Below, in pieces: positions 9,154 to 17,858 of a stretch of DNA of 64,000 nucleotides. Source of the stretch: Pelagicoccus sp. SDUM812002 (lineage in GTDB: Bacteria; Verrucomicrobiota; Verrucomicrobiia; Opitutales; Opitutaceae); assembly GCF_031127835.1 (NCBI RefSeq), contig NZ_JARXHX010000001.1, positions 620,001 through 684,000 of the forward strand, in the 5' to 3' direction. Numbering within the stretch: position 1 is the first letter of the stretch; each line of letters starts with the position of its first letter. The notes beneath the pieces were generated by a model that saw only the letters and a list, made by a program, of their open reading frames with translations, was not told the DNA's origin and ran no database searches. The position numbers were made by a program, and so were the translations under genes.

Positions 9154-10149
9154 ATGGCTGACGAATCAAAAATCCACTCCCTTAAACGACCAGCAATCGA
9201 ACGGATGCTTCGGATCCACCAAGAGCTAAAGCGTGGGTTGTATCCAAATTGCTCGTCCCTCGCCCGAGCTCTGGAAGTGAGCACTAAAACCATAGCGAGA
9301 GACATGGATTTTATCCGTGATCGCATGCTAATGCCTGTCGAGTATCATCCCTCCAAACACGGCTATTACTATACCCGAGAGGTTGAAAGTCTGCCGACGA
9401 TCGATATCTCCGAAGGTGAACTTCTCGCCCTGTCGATCGCCCAGAAAGCGATGGACTACTATAAGGGCACGCCCTTCGAGAAACCGCTTTCCAATGCGCT
9501 GAATAAACTAGCCGCCAGCCTTCCCGATACGATAACCGCGAATTTAGCAGCTCTGAGCGACACCATTTCATTCCGACATGGTCGTTCCTCGCAAGTCGAG
9601 GACAGCTTACTCAATACCTTTACCCGATCCGCACTTGATAAGGCTGAGATCGCTTTCGACTATCGAAAACTTGGGGCCAAGTCGAAAGAGCGAAGAACCC
9701 TCCATACCTACCACATTACTAACTTTCTCGGCAAATGGTACGCAATCGGGCTGGATACAAGCCGCGAAGCCATTCGGACCTTCCTACTTAGCAGGGCGAG
9801 CTCGGCGAGTTTGACCCAAAACCATTTCTCAGTCCCAGAAAGCTTTTCCGCAGAAGACTACCTCGGCAGCAGTTTTGGCATCTACTCGCCCGAGGGAAAG
9901 CATCGCGTTAAGATAAAGTTTTTAGATCCGATCTCCGAATACATATCAGAGAATGTCTGGCACCCATCGCAATCCGTCGAATACCATGACGACGGATCTG
10001 TAACGATCAGTTTCAACCTCGGGAGCTTAGTCGAAGTGTCATCCTGGATCTTGAGCTGGGGTGAAAATGCTATAGCCCTATCACCAAAGTCTCTACGTTC
10101 ACAGCTAAAGGAAACTGCTCTTAAGGTTGCAGATCACTATTCCTCGTAA
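9154..10149 (+). CDS. WYL-domain transcriptional regulator
   Basis: A 331-residue protein with an N-terminal winged HTH (about residues 10-75, SSLARALEVSTKTIARDMDF), a middle helical linker, and a WYL domain at about 155-230 (AFDYRKLGAKSKERRTLHTYH, then FLGKWYAIGLDT). The C-terminal WCX-like region spans about 245-325. WYL proteins bind nucleic acid or nucleotide ligands and often regulate DNA-damage or defence genes. No defence operon adjoins it here: the next genes downstream are chemotaxis remnants on the other strand. It is divergent from the small basic protein gene, about 230 bases away. Confidence 0.88.
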   Translation: MADESKIHSLKRPAIERMLRIHQELKRGLYPNCSSLARALEVSTKTIARDMDFIRDRMLMPVEYHPSKHGYYYTREVESLPTIDISEGELLALSIAQKAMDYYKGTPFEKPLSNALNKLAASLPDTITANLAALSDTISFRHGRSSQVEDSLLNTFTRSALDKAEIAFDYRKLGAKSKERRTLHTYHITNFLGKWYAIGLDTSREAIRTFLLSRASSASLTQNHFSVPESFSAEDYLGSSFGIYSPEGKHRVKIKFLDPISEYISENVWHPSQSVEYHDDGSVTISFNLGSLVEVSSWILSWGENAIALSPKSLRSQLKETALKVADHYSS

Positions 10150-10243
10150 ACAGCTCCTCCACAAGCGTTCGAGATACTCGGAGGGCCGAAAGCCTGGGGA
10201 ACAAAAAGAAGGAACGTCCGACCTAAGAGCATCCCCTCTCGTT

Positions 10244-10950
10244 CTAACTAATAAAATAAGAAGCTCTCGCGATAGAGACTAAACGGGAGCCACTCCCTCT
10301 GCCAGCTTTGCAAAAGCTCTCCACACTGTAGAGCATTAGAGTCTCTGTTTTCCCGTCTAGGCGAGCGTACTCAAAAATGCGGCTCACGTCTCCACGAAAT
10401 TCTGCATTGGAATTGTCGTTCATGACCTTGGGGATGACGGTCATCCAACTCTTGTAGACGTCGACGCTGTCTTCTGCCGAATCGACTATTAACCCGTAAC
10501 GGATTCCGTCGCGGGCCACCACTAAAACGTACGTTTCCGCAACGATTCGCGTAAACTCAGCATACCGCGGATGTATCCATCGGATCCGGGTGGCTCCATC
10601 AACTCGGTTGGAAAAGAGATAATTTCATCCACCTCCGAGATTTCAGCAGCCAAAGTCTTAAGCGCCTTAGAATCGTTGAGAAAGACGTTTCTGTCTTCGC
10701 TAACCGGAACCACTCCACGCAAACAACCTATTCGTTTGTGATCCTTTAGACCAGGAATCGGGATGACCCGTGATTCGTGGTGGTCAAAAACATCGGTAAT
10801 GTTATCTACCAAAAATCCGCAAAACCGATCCCCCGCAATAACCACAAGAACCATCCCTGTCTCTATATTCGCTGAACTGTCCGAGTCCATCGCGCTTCGA
10901 AAGTCGATTACGGAAATAAAGGTGCCTCTGAGATTTAAAATCCCAGGCAA
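10244..10950 (-). pseudogene. cheW: Tandem CheW adaptor remnant
   Basis: Two overlapping minus-strand frames (10522-10950 and 10244-10522) together carry parts of two CheW domains. The first has GILNLRGTFISVIDFRSAM, a GFLVDNITDVF segment and a PIPGL loop. It then jumps to the middle of a second domain (VDEIISFPTELMEPPGSDGY, IRGMLSLR). A frameshift near 10522 leads on to RDGIRYGLIVDSAEDSV and a C-terminal LDG-LMLYSVESF. The first domain lacks its N-terminus, and about 20 residues seem missing at the frameshift. CheW couples receptors to the CheA kinase, and this copy cannot make an intact protein. It is directly continuous with the CheR remnant, suggesting a deletion joined them. Confidence 0.8.
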
Positions 10951-11570
10951 TTATCGGAGGAAACGTGAGTGTCTTCGAGTTTGGGATGTTCCAACACTTC
11001 CACGATATCTCAAACCGAGATCGCAATTTCAAACCTGTTAGTAGAGTAGCGTGTGCTCAAAGAATCACTCAATCTGCGTCGTGCTTCCATATCCGTATAC
11101 ACTCCCTCCTTTGCCTTAGCAATCACCGTAGGTGACAGATCCGTGGCATGAAGATGCAGATCCCAACCCAAGAGATTTGGAAAGTGCTCACGGATGAGCA
11201 TTGCGATCAAATATATCTCCTAGTCCGACGAGTAAGCGGCGGACCAGATGCTCAACTTACGCTCACTCGATAGCTTAGCCTGTAGATCGGGTAACAAATG
11301 TTCTCGGATCAGATCGAAAGAATGCTTATTTCGAAAAAAGAAAGTTTCGTTGGTCGCCATTGCATCGACTACCTCGTCTTCCAGATCCGCTGCTGGCTTC
11401 AGTAGAGGTAGCTGCCCGATCAACTCGGACATCGATCCGATACCTCGCCGCTTGAGGACCGGCGTTAGTCGAGAAGCAACCAAGTATTCCTTGTCGTCTT
11501 CCAAAACGATCACCGAACGCTCTTTCGCCCAATTCCTAGTGTAGACAGATTCTTGCTTGGTTAGACTCAT
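10951..11570 (-). pseudogene. cheR: CheR methyltransferase remnant with two nonsense codons
   Basis: The frame from 11570 carries the N-terminal CheR domain (LVASRLTPVLKRRGI), then VDAMATNETFFFRN and LSIWSAA. At 11217-11219 a TAG stands where the family has Gln (…SSGQEPYS…). Beyond it the same frame continues with IAMLIREHFP, HATDLSPTVIAKAKEGVY and RRLSDSL. A second in-frame stop (TGA at 11010-11012) stands where an Arg is expected (SV*DIVEV). Both stops are one C-to-T change from the family residue. The C-terminal end is missing and the sequence runs into CheW. CheR methylates chemoreceptor glutamates. Confidence 0.85.
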
Positions 11571-11597
11571 CTGTCGATCAATGTCGAAACGTATTCA

Positions 11598-11890
11598 CTA
11601 GACTTTCGCTATGGGAATTGGGCAATGGAAGGCCTCGTGAATTTCGGGAGAAATATTATTTAACGGGAGGACCTTGTCTGCGATACCTTCCGTCGTCACG
11701 AACCCCCGCCCAGGCAATTTGCAACGCTGCGTAGCATCACGTCTACCGCAGGACAACAAGAGATCTCCGGCAGGCCTTCGTTAAGCTTAACCTTTAGCGA
11801 TCCATTACATCGAACTACCGTCATGTGCTTGTCTCCGGGCGCGATGTTGACATGTCCCTCCTCCACCAGCATCCCGTCGTTAGCCTCGTA
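11598..11890 (-). pseudogene. cheB: CheB methylesterase fragment with internal deletion
   Basis: No long open frame exists, but reading the minus strand from 11887 gives EANDGMLVEEGHVNIAPGD, then KHMTVVRCNGSLKVKLNEG, CCPAVDVMLRSVA and GGGS before a TGA. These are the CheB catalytic-domain motifs (EA-DG, IAPG-HM, PSVDVLF-S-A). A shifted frame then gives ADKVLPLNNISPEIHEA, the normal CheB C-terminus, with a stop at 11598. The receiver domain and the segment with the catalytic Asp region (TGMGxDG) are gone. It sits 28 bases upstream of the cheR remnant, so gene order cheB-cheR-cheW is preserved. Confidence 0.78.
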
Positions 11891-11952
11891 AAATTAAACT
11901 GTATTCAATCCTTTGTTACAATTCAAAAGCATCGCGAAACATAGGAGGCATT

Positions 11953-12155
11953 ATGATAAGTGATGAGAATTGGCACCAGCAGATCCTTCCCGAATTCCTT
12001 AAGAAGGAGTGTTAATGCGAAAGGCCCACCCGTTGAGGAATCGATACCGAGCAACTCGTCCGCGAAACTTGATTGAGCTCGGTTTCCGCGTCGTCTTAAT
12101 TACAGAATGTCGGATTAGCTCGCCGACCACCACGCTCGCACTTTCCAGAGTCTAA
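11953..12155 (+). other. Two overlapping small ORFs with strong Shine-Dalgarno sites; the second ends like a SUMF1/FGE domain
   Basis: Between the receptor and cheB remnants, on the opposite strand, an AGGAGG (11943-11948) precedes a 20-codon ORF starting at 11953. Its TAA overlaps the ATG of a 46-codon ORF (12015-12155) that itself has AAGGAG 8 bases upstream. The second peptide contains LRNRYRATRPRNLIELGFRV, which resembles the C-terminal SAYR…LGFRVV end of formylglycine-generating-enzyme domains. It may be a leftover fragment inserted during decay, or the resemblance may be chance. No other gene is visible in 11891-12129. Confidence 0.3.
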
Positions 12156-13063
12156 ACGGCGGAAGGGTTGGCGTAGCTTATCCTCAAATCACGATTAGCC
12201 ATGATCTTGTTGAGCTGAGCCTCCTCCACCAATTTGGAGATTTACGCCATCCTCACTGTCTCGGTTACTACCGAAGCAAATTTCACCACTTTGTAGGGCT
12301 TTCCACCGTAATCGAATATCCGATTGTAAGACGCTTCTATCCAGACCTCATCACCCGACTTGGCGATACGCTTGCATTGTCCAGCATTGAACTCGCCATC
12401 ATTTAGGCGCTGCCAAAACTTACGGTATTCCTCGGAACTCGCATACTCCCGTTCCGTGAAAATCCGGTGTTGTTTTTCGACAATCTCCTCCAACTCAAAG
12501 CCCATTGCGGCCAGAAAGTTGTCGTCGCCGGTTATAATCGGCCCGTCGAGTTCAAACTCGATTACAGCCTGAGATTTACTGACCCTGCTTCCCTCTGATC
12601 TTGTAAAGCCCTGACTCGTTTTCACCCGTCTTAAAATTTGACAAAAAAAATTAGTATCCGGCACGCGTTCGGCATAATCGGGTTCCACAAAAATCCGATG
12701 ATGCCGGCCCTGATTTCAGCGAGCTTATAACCAGTCAACATGAGAAAATTCTCGTTTGCTTTAGTAATCGAGCCATCGAGCTCAAATTCGATGACCGCTT
12801 GCGCTTTCCCTACTGCACCGATTTGCCCTTGGGAATTGGTATTCTCCATCTTTCGATCCGTTATGTCATAGGCAAGCTTGATCACCTTCATCACGTTTCC
12901 CGCTCTCTTCCGAGATGGGCGTGCAGGAAGCGAACATCCAAACCGTCTCTCCGTTTTCCACCGTCGTTATCGGTAAAGAGTGAGTTCTCAACCGCATGCC
13001 GCGAAAACGGGCAGAGACCCAAATTCCGACTCCCGCCAGATGGGTCACCGACGCAACTTTCAA
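12130..13063 (-). pseudogene. Multi-PAS chemoreceptor remnant
   Basis: Successive minus-strand frames encode pieces of at least four PAS repeats typical of methyl-accepting chemotaxis proteins. From upstream: a PAS tail (GETVWMFASCTPISEESGK) shifting frame into MKVIKLAYDITDRK; a second PAS (KAQAVIEFELDGSITKANEN, GYKLAEIR) shifting into EPDYAERVPDTNFF and then cut; and a third, nearly complete PAS at about 12260-12590 (KSQAVIEFELDG, EEYRKFWQRLNDGEF, YKVVKFASVVTE). After a TAA, a fourth piece (IMANRDLRISYANPSAV) has its own stop. The HAMP and signalling domains are absent. The repeats are near-identical in parts, which favours recombination. Confidence 0.8.
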
Positions 13064-13248
13064 AATCGCTCGAAATGCAAAGGACTCATCAGACGGTACA
13101 AACTAAGTCTCGTCCAACAACGTTAGAGGTTATGACGCGACACCAGAGGGGCAAAAATTGCTTACTTACACCTTTGGGTGTTCGTAGTGAGCGTCGAGAC
13201 GGTACCAGCTCCCACAGCATTCCGCTTCACAGGTTAGGCCCGCTATTT

Positions 13249-13701
13249 CTAGTCGATCAATTGACGTAGTGGCACCATCGGGGAGAGCTTGAAACCGTGC
13301 TTTTGATAGAACTTTTCAGCCGCTAGGTCATCGAAGTCTGTCAAGAGAGTGATACGCTTACACTCCCGTTCGCGAGCGAGATCTATGGCTGCAGCTACTA
13401 AAGACGAACCGCAGCCGTGCCCCCTCTCATCGGGAGCAACCACCATATCCTCCAGAAGAGCCGCTCGACCACCGATCGCAGTGCTCACCGTGAACAGTAA
13501 ACTGACCATACCCACAACCCCTTTGTCGGGCCGTTCCGCCACCAGCACTTCGCCTATCGCAGGATCGGAAATGATCATTTCGAGGCCAATTTTTTGTCGC
13601 ATGAAGTCAGCAGAGAATTCTTTCTCCTGCTCAAAAAGAAGCCCAAGCAGGTATGCGAGGGAAGGTATGTCAGCTTGTTCAGCTTTTCGTATCGTAATCA
13701 T
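13249..13701 (-). CDS. GNAT-family N-acetyltransferase
   Basis: I place the start at the ATG at 13701 (150 residues), where a typical MITIRKAEQADIP opening appears. The longer frame from 13770 adds residues that do not fit the fold. The acetyl-CoA loop is VVAPDERGHGCGSSLV at about residues 85-100, and the C-terminus has the FYQKHGFKLS motif. Substrate unknown. It is isolated between the chemotaxis remnants and tRNA-Cys, with no operon partner. Confidence 0.85.
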   Translation of the reverse strand: MITIRKAEQADIPSLAYLLGLLFEQEKEFSADFMRQKIGLEMIISDPAIGEVLVAERPDKGVVGMVSLLFTVSTAIGGRAALLEDMVVAPDERGHGCGSSLVAAAIDLARERECKRITLLTDFDDLAAEKFYQKHGFKLSPMVPLRQLID

Positions 13702-13792
13702 ACAGCTCGTATCTAGCCAGAATCGCGCCTTATAAGTCCAGAAAAGCTGCTCGAAATTTTGCAGTTCCATAATACCGACTCGACAGGGCGTG

Positions 13793-13820
13793 AAAAAGCC
13801 CCGTCGCGAGACAGGGCTTT
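13793..13820 (-). terminator. Terminator of tRNA-Cys
   Basis: Minus-strand hairpin AAAGCCCTGTC (13810-13820) with GACGGGGCTTT (13795-13805), TCGC loop, followed by a short T run. It begins 12 bases after the tRNA CCA end. Confidence 0.8.
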
Positions 13821-13832
13821 CACAAAAAATAT

Positions 13833-13906
13833 TGGAGGCGTGGGCCGGAATCGAACCGGCGATAGAGCTTTTGCAGAGCTCGGCCTTACCACTTGGCTAC
13901 CACGCC
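13833..13906 (-). tRNA. tRNA-Cys (GCA)
   Basis: A 74-base cloverleaf on the minus strand. The acceptor pair is GGCGTGG/CCACGCC, and the anticodon stem GAGCT/AGCTC encloses the loop CTGCAAA, giving anticodon GCA. The T arm is GCCGGTTCGATTCCGGC, and the CCA end is encoded. A terminator follows directly. Confidence 0.96.
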
Positions 13907-13991
13907 CTCCGTTGATGAGGCCGTCACGATTGCGCTTTGGTTTCGAGTTTCAAGTAGAAACTTTAAGGAAATACGAATCCACACCTATTCG

Positions 13992-14468
13992 CTAGGGAGA
14001 TTTGAAAAAGAGGTGGTCGCCAATGACCGTCGTCGCCCGCATTCCGTGGCTCCAGCTCGGCAACTTGTCTCGCCGCGAATAATGGTCCGCTCCAAAGGTA
14101 TTATCCTTCAATTCTCCCGCGTAAAGAGAATCCACGATTCCTAAAGCCTTCGCCCAATTGATGTCTTTCGAAGCACGGGTTATGAGCACAGCGAAGCCTT
14201 GCCCCGGTTTTCCTCGAGAGGTCGAGACATTCAAAGCGCTGAAAGCGTAAGGCTTCCTCACCACGTCCAAATACTTAGCTGGGTCTTTTCCTCCGCGATT
14301 GGCGATCACCGCGGCCACCGCCTGCATACCGGTTTCCCCCTGATCGGCCGCTTCAAGTATCAAGCAGGCCGCCACGATTTGCCTTTCCCATGGGTCCGGC
14401 AAGGTCTCCGCTTGCGAAACAAACGGGAGCATTGTGGCTATTGCCAGAGTTAGGAGGGTCGTTCTCAT
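13992..14468 (-). CDS. Secreted SleB-like cell wall hydrolase
   Basis: A 158-residue protein with a cleavable signal peptide (residues 1-20, ending VSQA). The mature domain matches the Hydrolase_2/SleB family of peptidoglycan hydrolases, known from spore-cortex lytic enzymes but widespread in non-sporulating Gram-negatives. It has the early LILEAADQGETGMQAVAAVI motif with the catalytic Glu, then NRGGKDP, and a C-terminal GADHYSRRDKLPSW…GDHLFF. It probably acts in the periplasm. Its ATG overlaps the stop of the upstream AraC-type gene by 4 bases, an odd pairing with a regulator. Confidence 0.75.
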   Translation of the reverse strand: MRTTLLTLAIATMLPFVSQAETLPDPWERQIVAACLILEAADQGETGMQAVAAVIANRGGKDPAKYLDVVRKPYAFSALNVSTSRGKPGQGFAVLITRASKDINWAKALGIVDSLYAGELKDNTFGADHYSRRDKLPSWSHGMRATTVIGDHLFFKSP

Positions 14469-15397
14469 AATTCTGCTCCTTTGAAACGAAGCTTCGCGGG
14501 ATGTTCCTGTGCCTCTCGCGTCTTGAGCTTTCCTCGACCCACCGAGCTCGCAAAGTGCAAAGGCGACACCCCGTAAGTATTTTTGAATACGCGCGAGAAA
14601 TGCGCCGCATCTTCGAATCCGACGGCCTCTGCTGCGTTTTTTACCATGACACTCTCGCGAAAGAGAAGCCGAGCCGCCTGGTTCATTTTCAAGCGGATCA
14701 GTTTTTTGTACGGCGACTCTTCGTCGAAACGGCTAAAGAGCCGTGATATGTACGCTTGATCCAATCTCACCAGCCCTGCCAACTCTCCTACCGAGTTCAT
14801 CTCCGCGAACCGTTTCTCGATCAAATCGCGACATCTGCGGTAGCTGTGATACGCCGCTGACCCGCCGCCCTCTCCCTCGCTCTCCACTTCTTCGATCTGC
14901 AACAACAAGTGCTCCGCGAGCAAAGAGCACGACCGTTCCGCCTTGCTCCCGCCTCGAGATCCAAACTTCACCATCTGCCGAAAGACTTCCTCTACCCAGC
15001 GTACCCCAGCGAACTCGAGCACCCGTAACTCGCCCAATGGACTATTCTCGAAAAGCGAGATTGCCTGCTCTCCATGCAAATCCACGAAGTACTTAGTCAA
15101 CGGATACAGTCCGCTATTCTCGATCTTGATCTCCGTATGCGGTAAATACCCGAACAAGCTCCCGGGCCTGAGTTCAAAAGAAGTACCTCCCATGGACACA
15201 CGAGCTCGCCCCGAGACCACATACTCAATTCCTACGAAACCAAAATCCGAGCGAACAACCTCATAGTCGGGCGAACACTTTTCCATCCCACCACAACTCA
15301 CCCCAAATTCAGCTGAATCGTTGGGATTCAGATTGAGGAAGAAATAGTTAGCATCCAAGACTTGGCGAGAAATGAAGCTTGGAAGTGAACTGACCAT
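14465..15397 (-). CDS. AraC-family regulator, divergent from a sugar operon
   Basis: I use the ATG at 15397 (310 residues; a longer frame begins at 15493). The N-terminal half is a cupin-like ligand domain (FVGIEYVVSGRARVSMGG, LRPGSLFGYLPH). The C-terminal double HTH (about residues 195-290) has ELAGLVRLDQAYISRLFSRF and AAEAVGFEDAAHFSRVFKNT, then YGVSPLHF. It faces away from the aldo/keto reductase gene at 15603 across a 205-base gap, the usual arrangement for a regulator of the adjacent sugar uptake and oxidation operon. The inducer is inferred to be that operon's sugar. Confidence 0.88.
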   Translation of the reverse strand: MVSSLPSFISRQVLDANYFFLNLNPNDSAEFGVSCGGMEKCSPDYEVVRSDFGFVGIEYVVSGRARVSMGGTSFELRPGSLFGYLPHTEIKIENSGLYPLTKYFVDLHGEQAISLFENSPLGELRVLEFAGVRWVEEVFRQMVKFGSRGGSKAERSCSLLAEHLLLQIEEVESEGEGGGSAAYHSYRRCRDLIEKRFAEMNSVGELAGLVRLDQAYISRLFSRFDEESPYKKLIRLKMNQAARLLFRESVMVKNAAEAVGFEDAAHFSRVFKNTYGVSPLHFASSVGRGKLKTREAQEHPAKLRFKGAEL

Positions 15398-15602
15398 ATC
15401 ACCACAGGCTAGCCCACTCCTCCAAATTTTCGCAATGGGATAAATCAAAAATATCCATGGATTGGTCACAAGCGACCATTCCCTACCACTCAAGAATCAT
15501 CTACACTCGTTGCTTTAGCCCCACCTACCCGCCCCGATCACCTAGCCGACTCGCACAACTAGCGCCCGTCGTAAGCGAAAATCGGAATCAAATATCAGCA
15601 AC

Positions 15603-16622
15603 ATGTCTACCACACAGAAGATCGACCCCTCAAGGATTCCCAGCCGCACCCTAAACAGCGGAGACAAGATGCCGGCTATCGGACTCGGAACCTTCGGCTC
15701 CGACCATGTCACCAACGAAACTGTGGCTGCAGCTGTCAAAACAGCCATCGAAATTGGCTACCGCCACATCGACTGCGCCTCGGTCTACGGAAACGAGGTT
15801 GAGATCGGAGCCACACTAAAAGAGACGATTTCCAGTGGCTTGGCCAGCCGCGAAGAGCTCTGGATCACTTCCAAGCTTTGGAATGACAAACACGCCGAGG
15901 AGGACGTTATCGCGTCCTGCAAAAAAAGCTTGGCCGACCTGCAGCTCGACCATCTCGACCTCTACCTCGTCCATTGGCCCTTTCCCAATTTCCACGCCAA
16001 AGGCTGCGATGTGAGCTCCCGTTCTCCTGACGCCAAACCTTACATCCACGAGAACTTCATGAAAACGTGGCGAAAGATGGAAAAACTTGTGGAGCTGGGC
16101 CTCGTCAAAAACATCGGCACCTCAAACATGACCAAAGCCAAGCTCGAGCTCGTCTTGGCCGACGCAGCGATCAAACCAGCCATCAACGAGATGGAGCTGC
16201 ACCCTCACTTCCAACAAGCGGAACTTTACGACTACGTCGTCTCCCAAGGTATCCAGCCAGTTGGTTTCTGCCCCATAGGCTCCCCCGCTCGACCCGAGCG
16301 CGACAAGTCTAGCGATGACACGGTTGATACTGAAGATCCGGTCCTCCAGGAGATCGCGGCCAAACATGGCCTCCATCCCGCTACCCTTTGCGTGAAGTGG
16401 GCCGAGCAACGCGGTCAAATTCCCATTCCGTTCTCAACCAACCCTCGAAATATGTACGCAAACCTCGAGTCCCTTACGATTGAGAAACTTACCGTCGCGG
16501 AAATGGAAGCCATATCCCAAATCGACCAAAACTGCCGCCTTATCAAAGGTCAGGTCTTCCTCTGGAAAGACGAACAAACCTGGGAGGACCTCTGGGACCT
16601 TGACGGAACCATCGCTCAATAA
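15603..16622 (+). CDS. Aldo/keto reductase
   Basis: An AKR-superfamily NADPH-dependent oxidoreductase of 339 residues. The catalytic tetrad is visible as Asp57 and Tyr62 (HIDCASVYGNE), Lys91 (ITSKLW) and His124 (LVHWP). The C-terminal coenzyme-binding segment is IPIPFSTNPRNMYANL. It is the first gene of a plus-strand operon with a zinc dehydrogenase, a sugar importer and a FucU-type mutarotase. A role in reducing or oxidising the imported sugar or its lactone/keto derivative is likely, but the substrate is not shown by the sequence. Confidence 0.88.
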   Translation: MSTTQKIDPSRIPSRTLNSGDKMPAIGLGTFGSDHVTNETVAAAVKTAIEIGYRHIDCASVYGNEVEIGATLKETISSGLASREELWITSKLWNDKHAEEDVIASCKKSLADLQLDHLDLYLVHWPFPNFHAKGCDVSSRSPDAKPYIHENFMKTWRKMEKLVELGLVKNIGTSNMTKAKLELVLADAAIKPAINEMELHPHFQQAELYDYVVSQGIQPVGFCPIGSPARPERDKSSDDTVDTEDPVLQEIAAKHGLHPATLCVKWAEQRGQIPIPFSTNPRNMYANLESLTIEKLTVAEMEAISQIDQNCRLIKGQVFLWKDEQTWEDLWDLDGTIAQ

Positions 16623-16688
16623 CCCTCTTTCTCAAAACCCTATCTCAACTAAAACATGTGCTCAACAAACACCTGTACCCACACTCCT

Positions 16689-17744
16689 ATGAAAGGCGCT
16701 ATTCTGCCCGGCGATAGCTCAACTCAGCTCAAGGAATTCGAAGTTCCGGAGCCCGGGCACGGCGAAGTCCTTATCCGAGTAAAAGCATCCACAATTTGCG
16801 GTTCCGACATCCGTTGCATCTATCACGAACATCTCGGCAAGGGACCTGAGGGCTACCAAGGTGTCATCGCTGGACACGAGCCTTCCGGACAAATCGAAAA
16901 GGTTGGCCCCGGCTGTCGTCAGTTCCAAAGCGGTGATCGCGTAATCGTGTATCATATTTCTGGATGCGGTGTATGTAATGACTGTCGCCGCGGATACATG
17001 ATCTCATGCACCAACGAAAAGTACCGTCGCGCCTACGGATGGCAACGCGACGGCGGCATGGCTCCCTACATGATAGCAGAGGAGAAGGACCTACTCGCCC
17101 TGCCAGACGAACTTAGCTACGTCGACGGAGCACAAGTCGCTTGTGGATTCGGCACTGTCTACGAAGGCCTTGAGAAGATCGGAATCTGCGGAAACGACGC
17201 TGTACTCGTTACGGGACTCGGTCCAGTCGGCCTCGCAGCAGCTGTGCTTTCCCGAGCCCTCGGTGCCAAGCTCGTTATCGGAACTGACGCCCTCGACGAA
17301 CGCTTGCAAATCGCCAAGGACCTCGGGCTCTGCGACCACGTGCTCAAGGCTGGCCCTGACAACGTCGAGCAAATCCGAGCTCTCACTGGCGGACACGGCG
17401 TCGAACGTGCCGTCGATTGCTCTGCTCACCACACCGCCCGCAAGACCGCAGTGCAAGCCACCCGTAAATGGGGTAAGATCGTACTTATAGGAGAAGGCGG
17501 TTCTATGGAGCTGAATCCCTCGCCCGACCTTATCCACGACCAAAAGACCATCTTCGGATCTTGGGTCACTTCCACTTGGAAAATGGAGGAGCTCATCGAA
17601 CGTCTCGTACGCTGGGGAGTTCATCCTGCCGACTTGGTCACGCACCGTTTCGCGTTGGAGAATGTTAGCGATGCCTACGCCCTTATGGCCTCCGGCAAGT
17701 GCGGTAAGGTCGCCGTTTGCTTCGACGAAGAATTGCGAGTCTAA
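16689..17744 (+). CDS. Zinc-dependent MDR alcohol/sorbitol dehydrogenase
   Basis: A medium-chain dehydrogenase. I start at the ATG at 16689 (351 residues, MKGAILPGDS…) because family members begin at this point. An ATG at 16656 would add 11 residues. Catalytic zinc ligands are Cys37 (TICGSD) and the His-Glu of IAGHEPSG. A structural zinc site is formed by GCGVCNDCRRGYMISC. The Rossmann loop is GLGPVGLAAA, followed by GTDALDERLQIAKDLG, where the Asp suggests NAD rather than NADP. It lies 66 bases after the reductase gene. The pair would interconvert a sugar and its keto form by two oxidation steps, which is inference. Confidence 0.88.
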   Translation: MKGAILPGDSSTQLKEFEVPEPGHGEVLIRVKASTICGSDIRCIYHEHLGKGPEGYQGVIAGHEPSGQIEKVGPGCRQFQSGDRVIVYHISGCGVCNDCRRGYMISCTNEKYRRAYGWQRDGGMAPYMIAEEKDLLALPDELSYVDGAQVACGFGTVYEGLEKIGICGNDAVLVTGLGPVGLAAAVLSRALGAKLVIGTDALDERLQIAKDLGLCDHVLKAGPDNVEQIRALTGGHGVERAVDCSAHHTARKTAVQATRKWGKIVLIGEGGSMELNPSPDLIHDQKTIFGSWVTSTWKMEELIERLVRWGVHPADLVTHRFALENVSDAYALMASGKCGKVAVCFDEELRV

Positions 17745-17793
17745 GTAAAGCTCTTTTCATTCGACGCCTCTAATCACAGACCCATTATCCCAA

Positions 17794-17819
17794 GTTCCGC
17801 GACGAGTGCGTCGCGGAAC
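17794..17819 (+). promoter_or_regulatory. Intercistronic hairpin before the binding-protein gene
   Basis: A perfect 11-bp stem (GTTCCGCGACG 17794-17804, CGTCGCGGAAC 17809-17819) with an AGTG loop and no T run. It lies in the 114-base gap between the dehydrogenase and the binding-protein gene. It could stabilise mRNA ends and help over-express the binding protein. Confidence 0.5.
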
Positions 17820-17858
17820 CAACCCATCCCCACTACCCGCCTAAAACCAGATTCGACT

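Noticed and set aside
9154-10149. WYL regulator as a marker of a defence island
   Set aside because: No nuclease, restriction, CRISPR or toxin genes adjoin it; the neighbours are chemotaxis remnants.
12799-13269. 156-codon plus-strand frame
   Set aside because: Antisense of the PAS receptor remnant, basic and without family features.
13759-13995. 78-codon plus-strand frame VGRNRTGDRAFAELGLTTW
   Set aside because: Antisense reading of tRNA-Cys, the same type of artefact.
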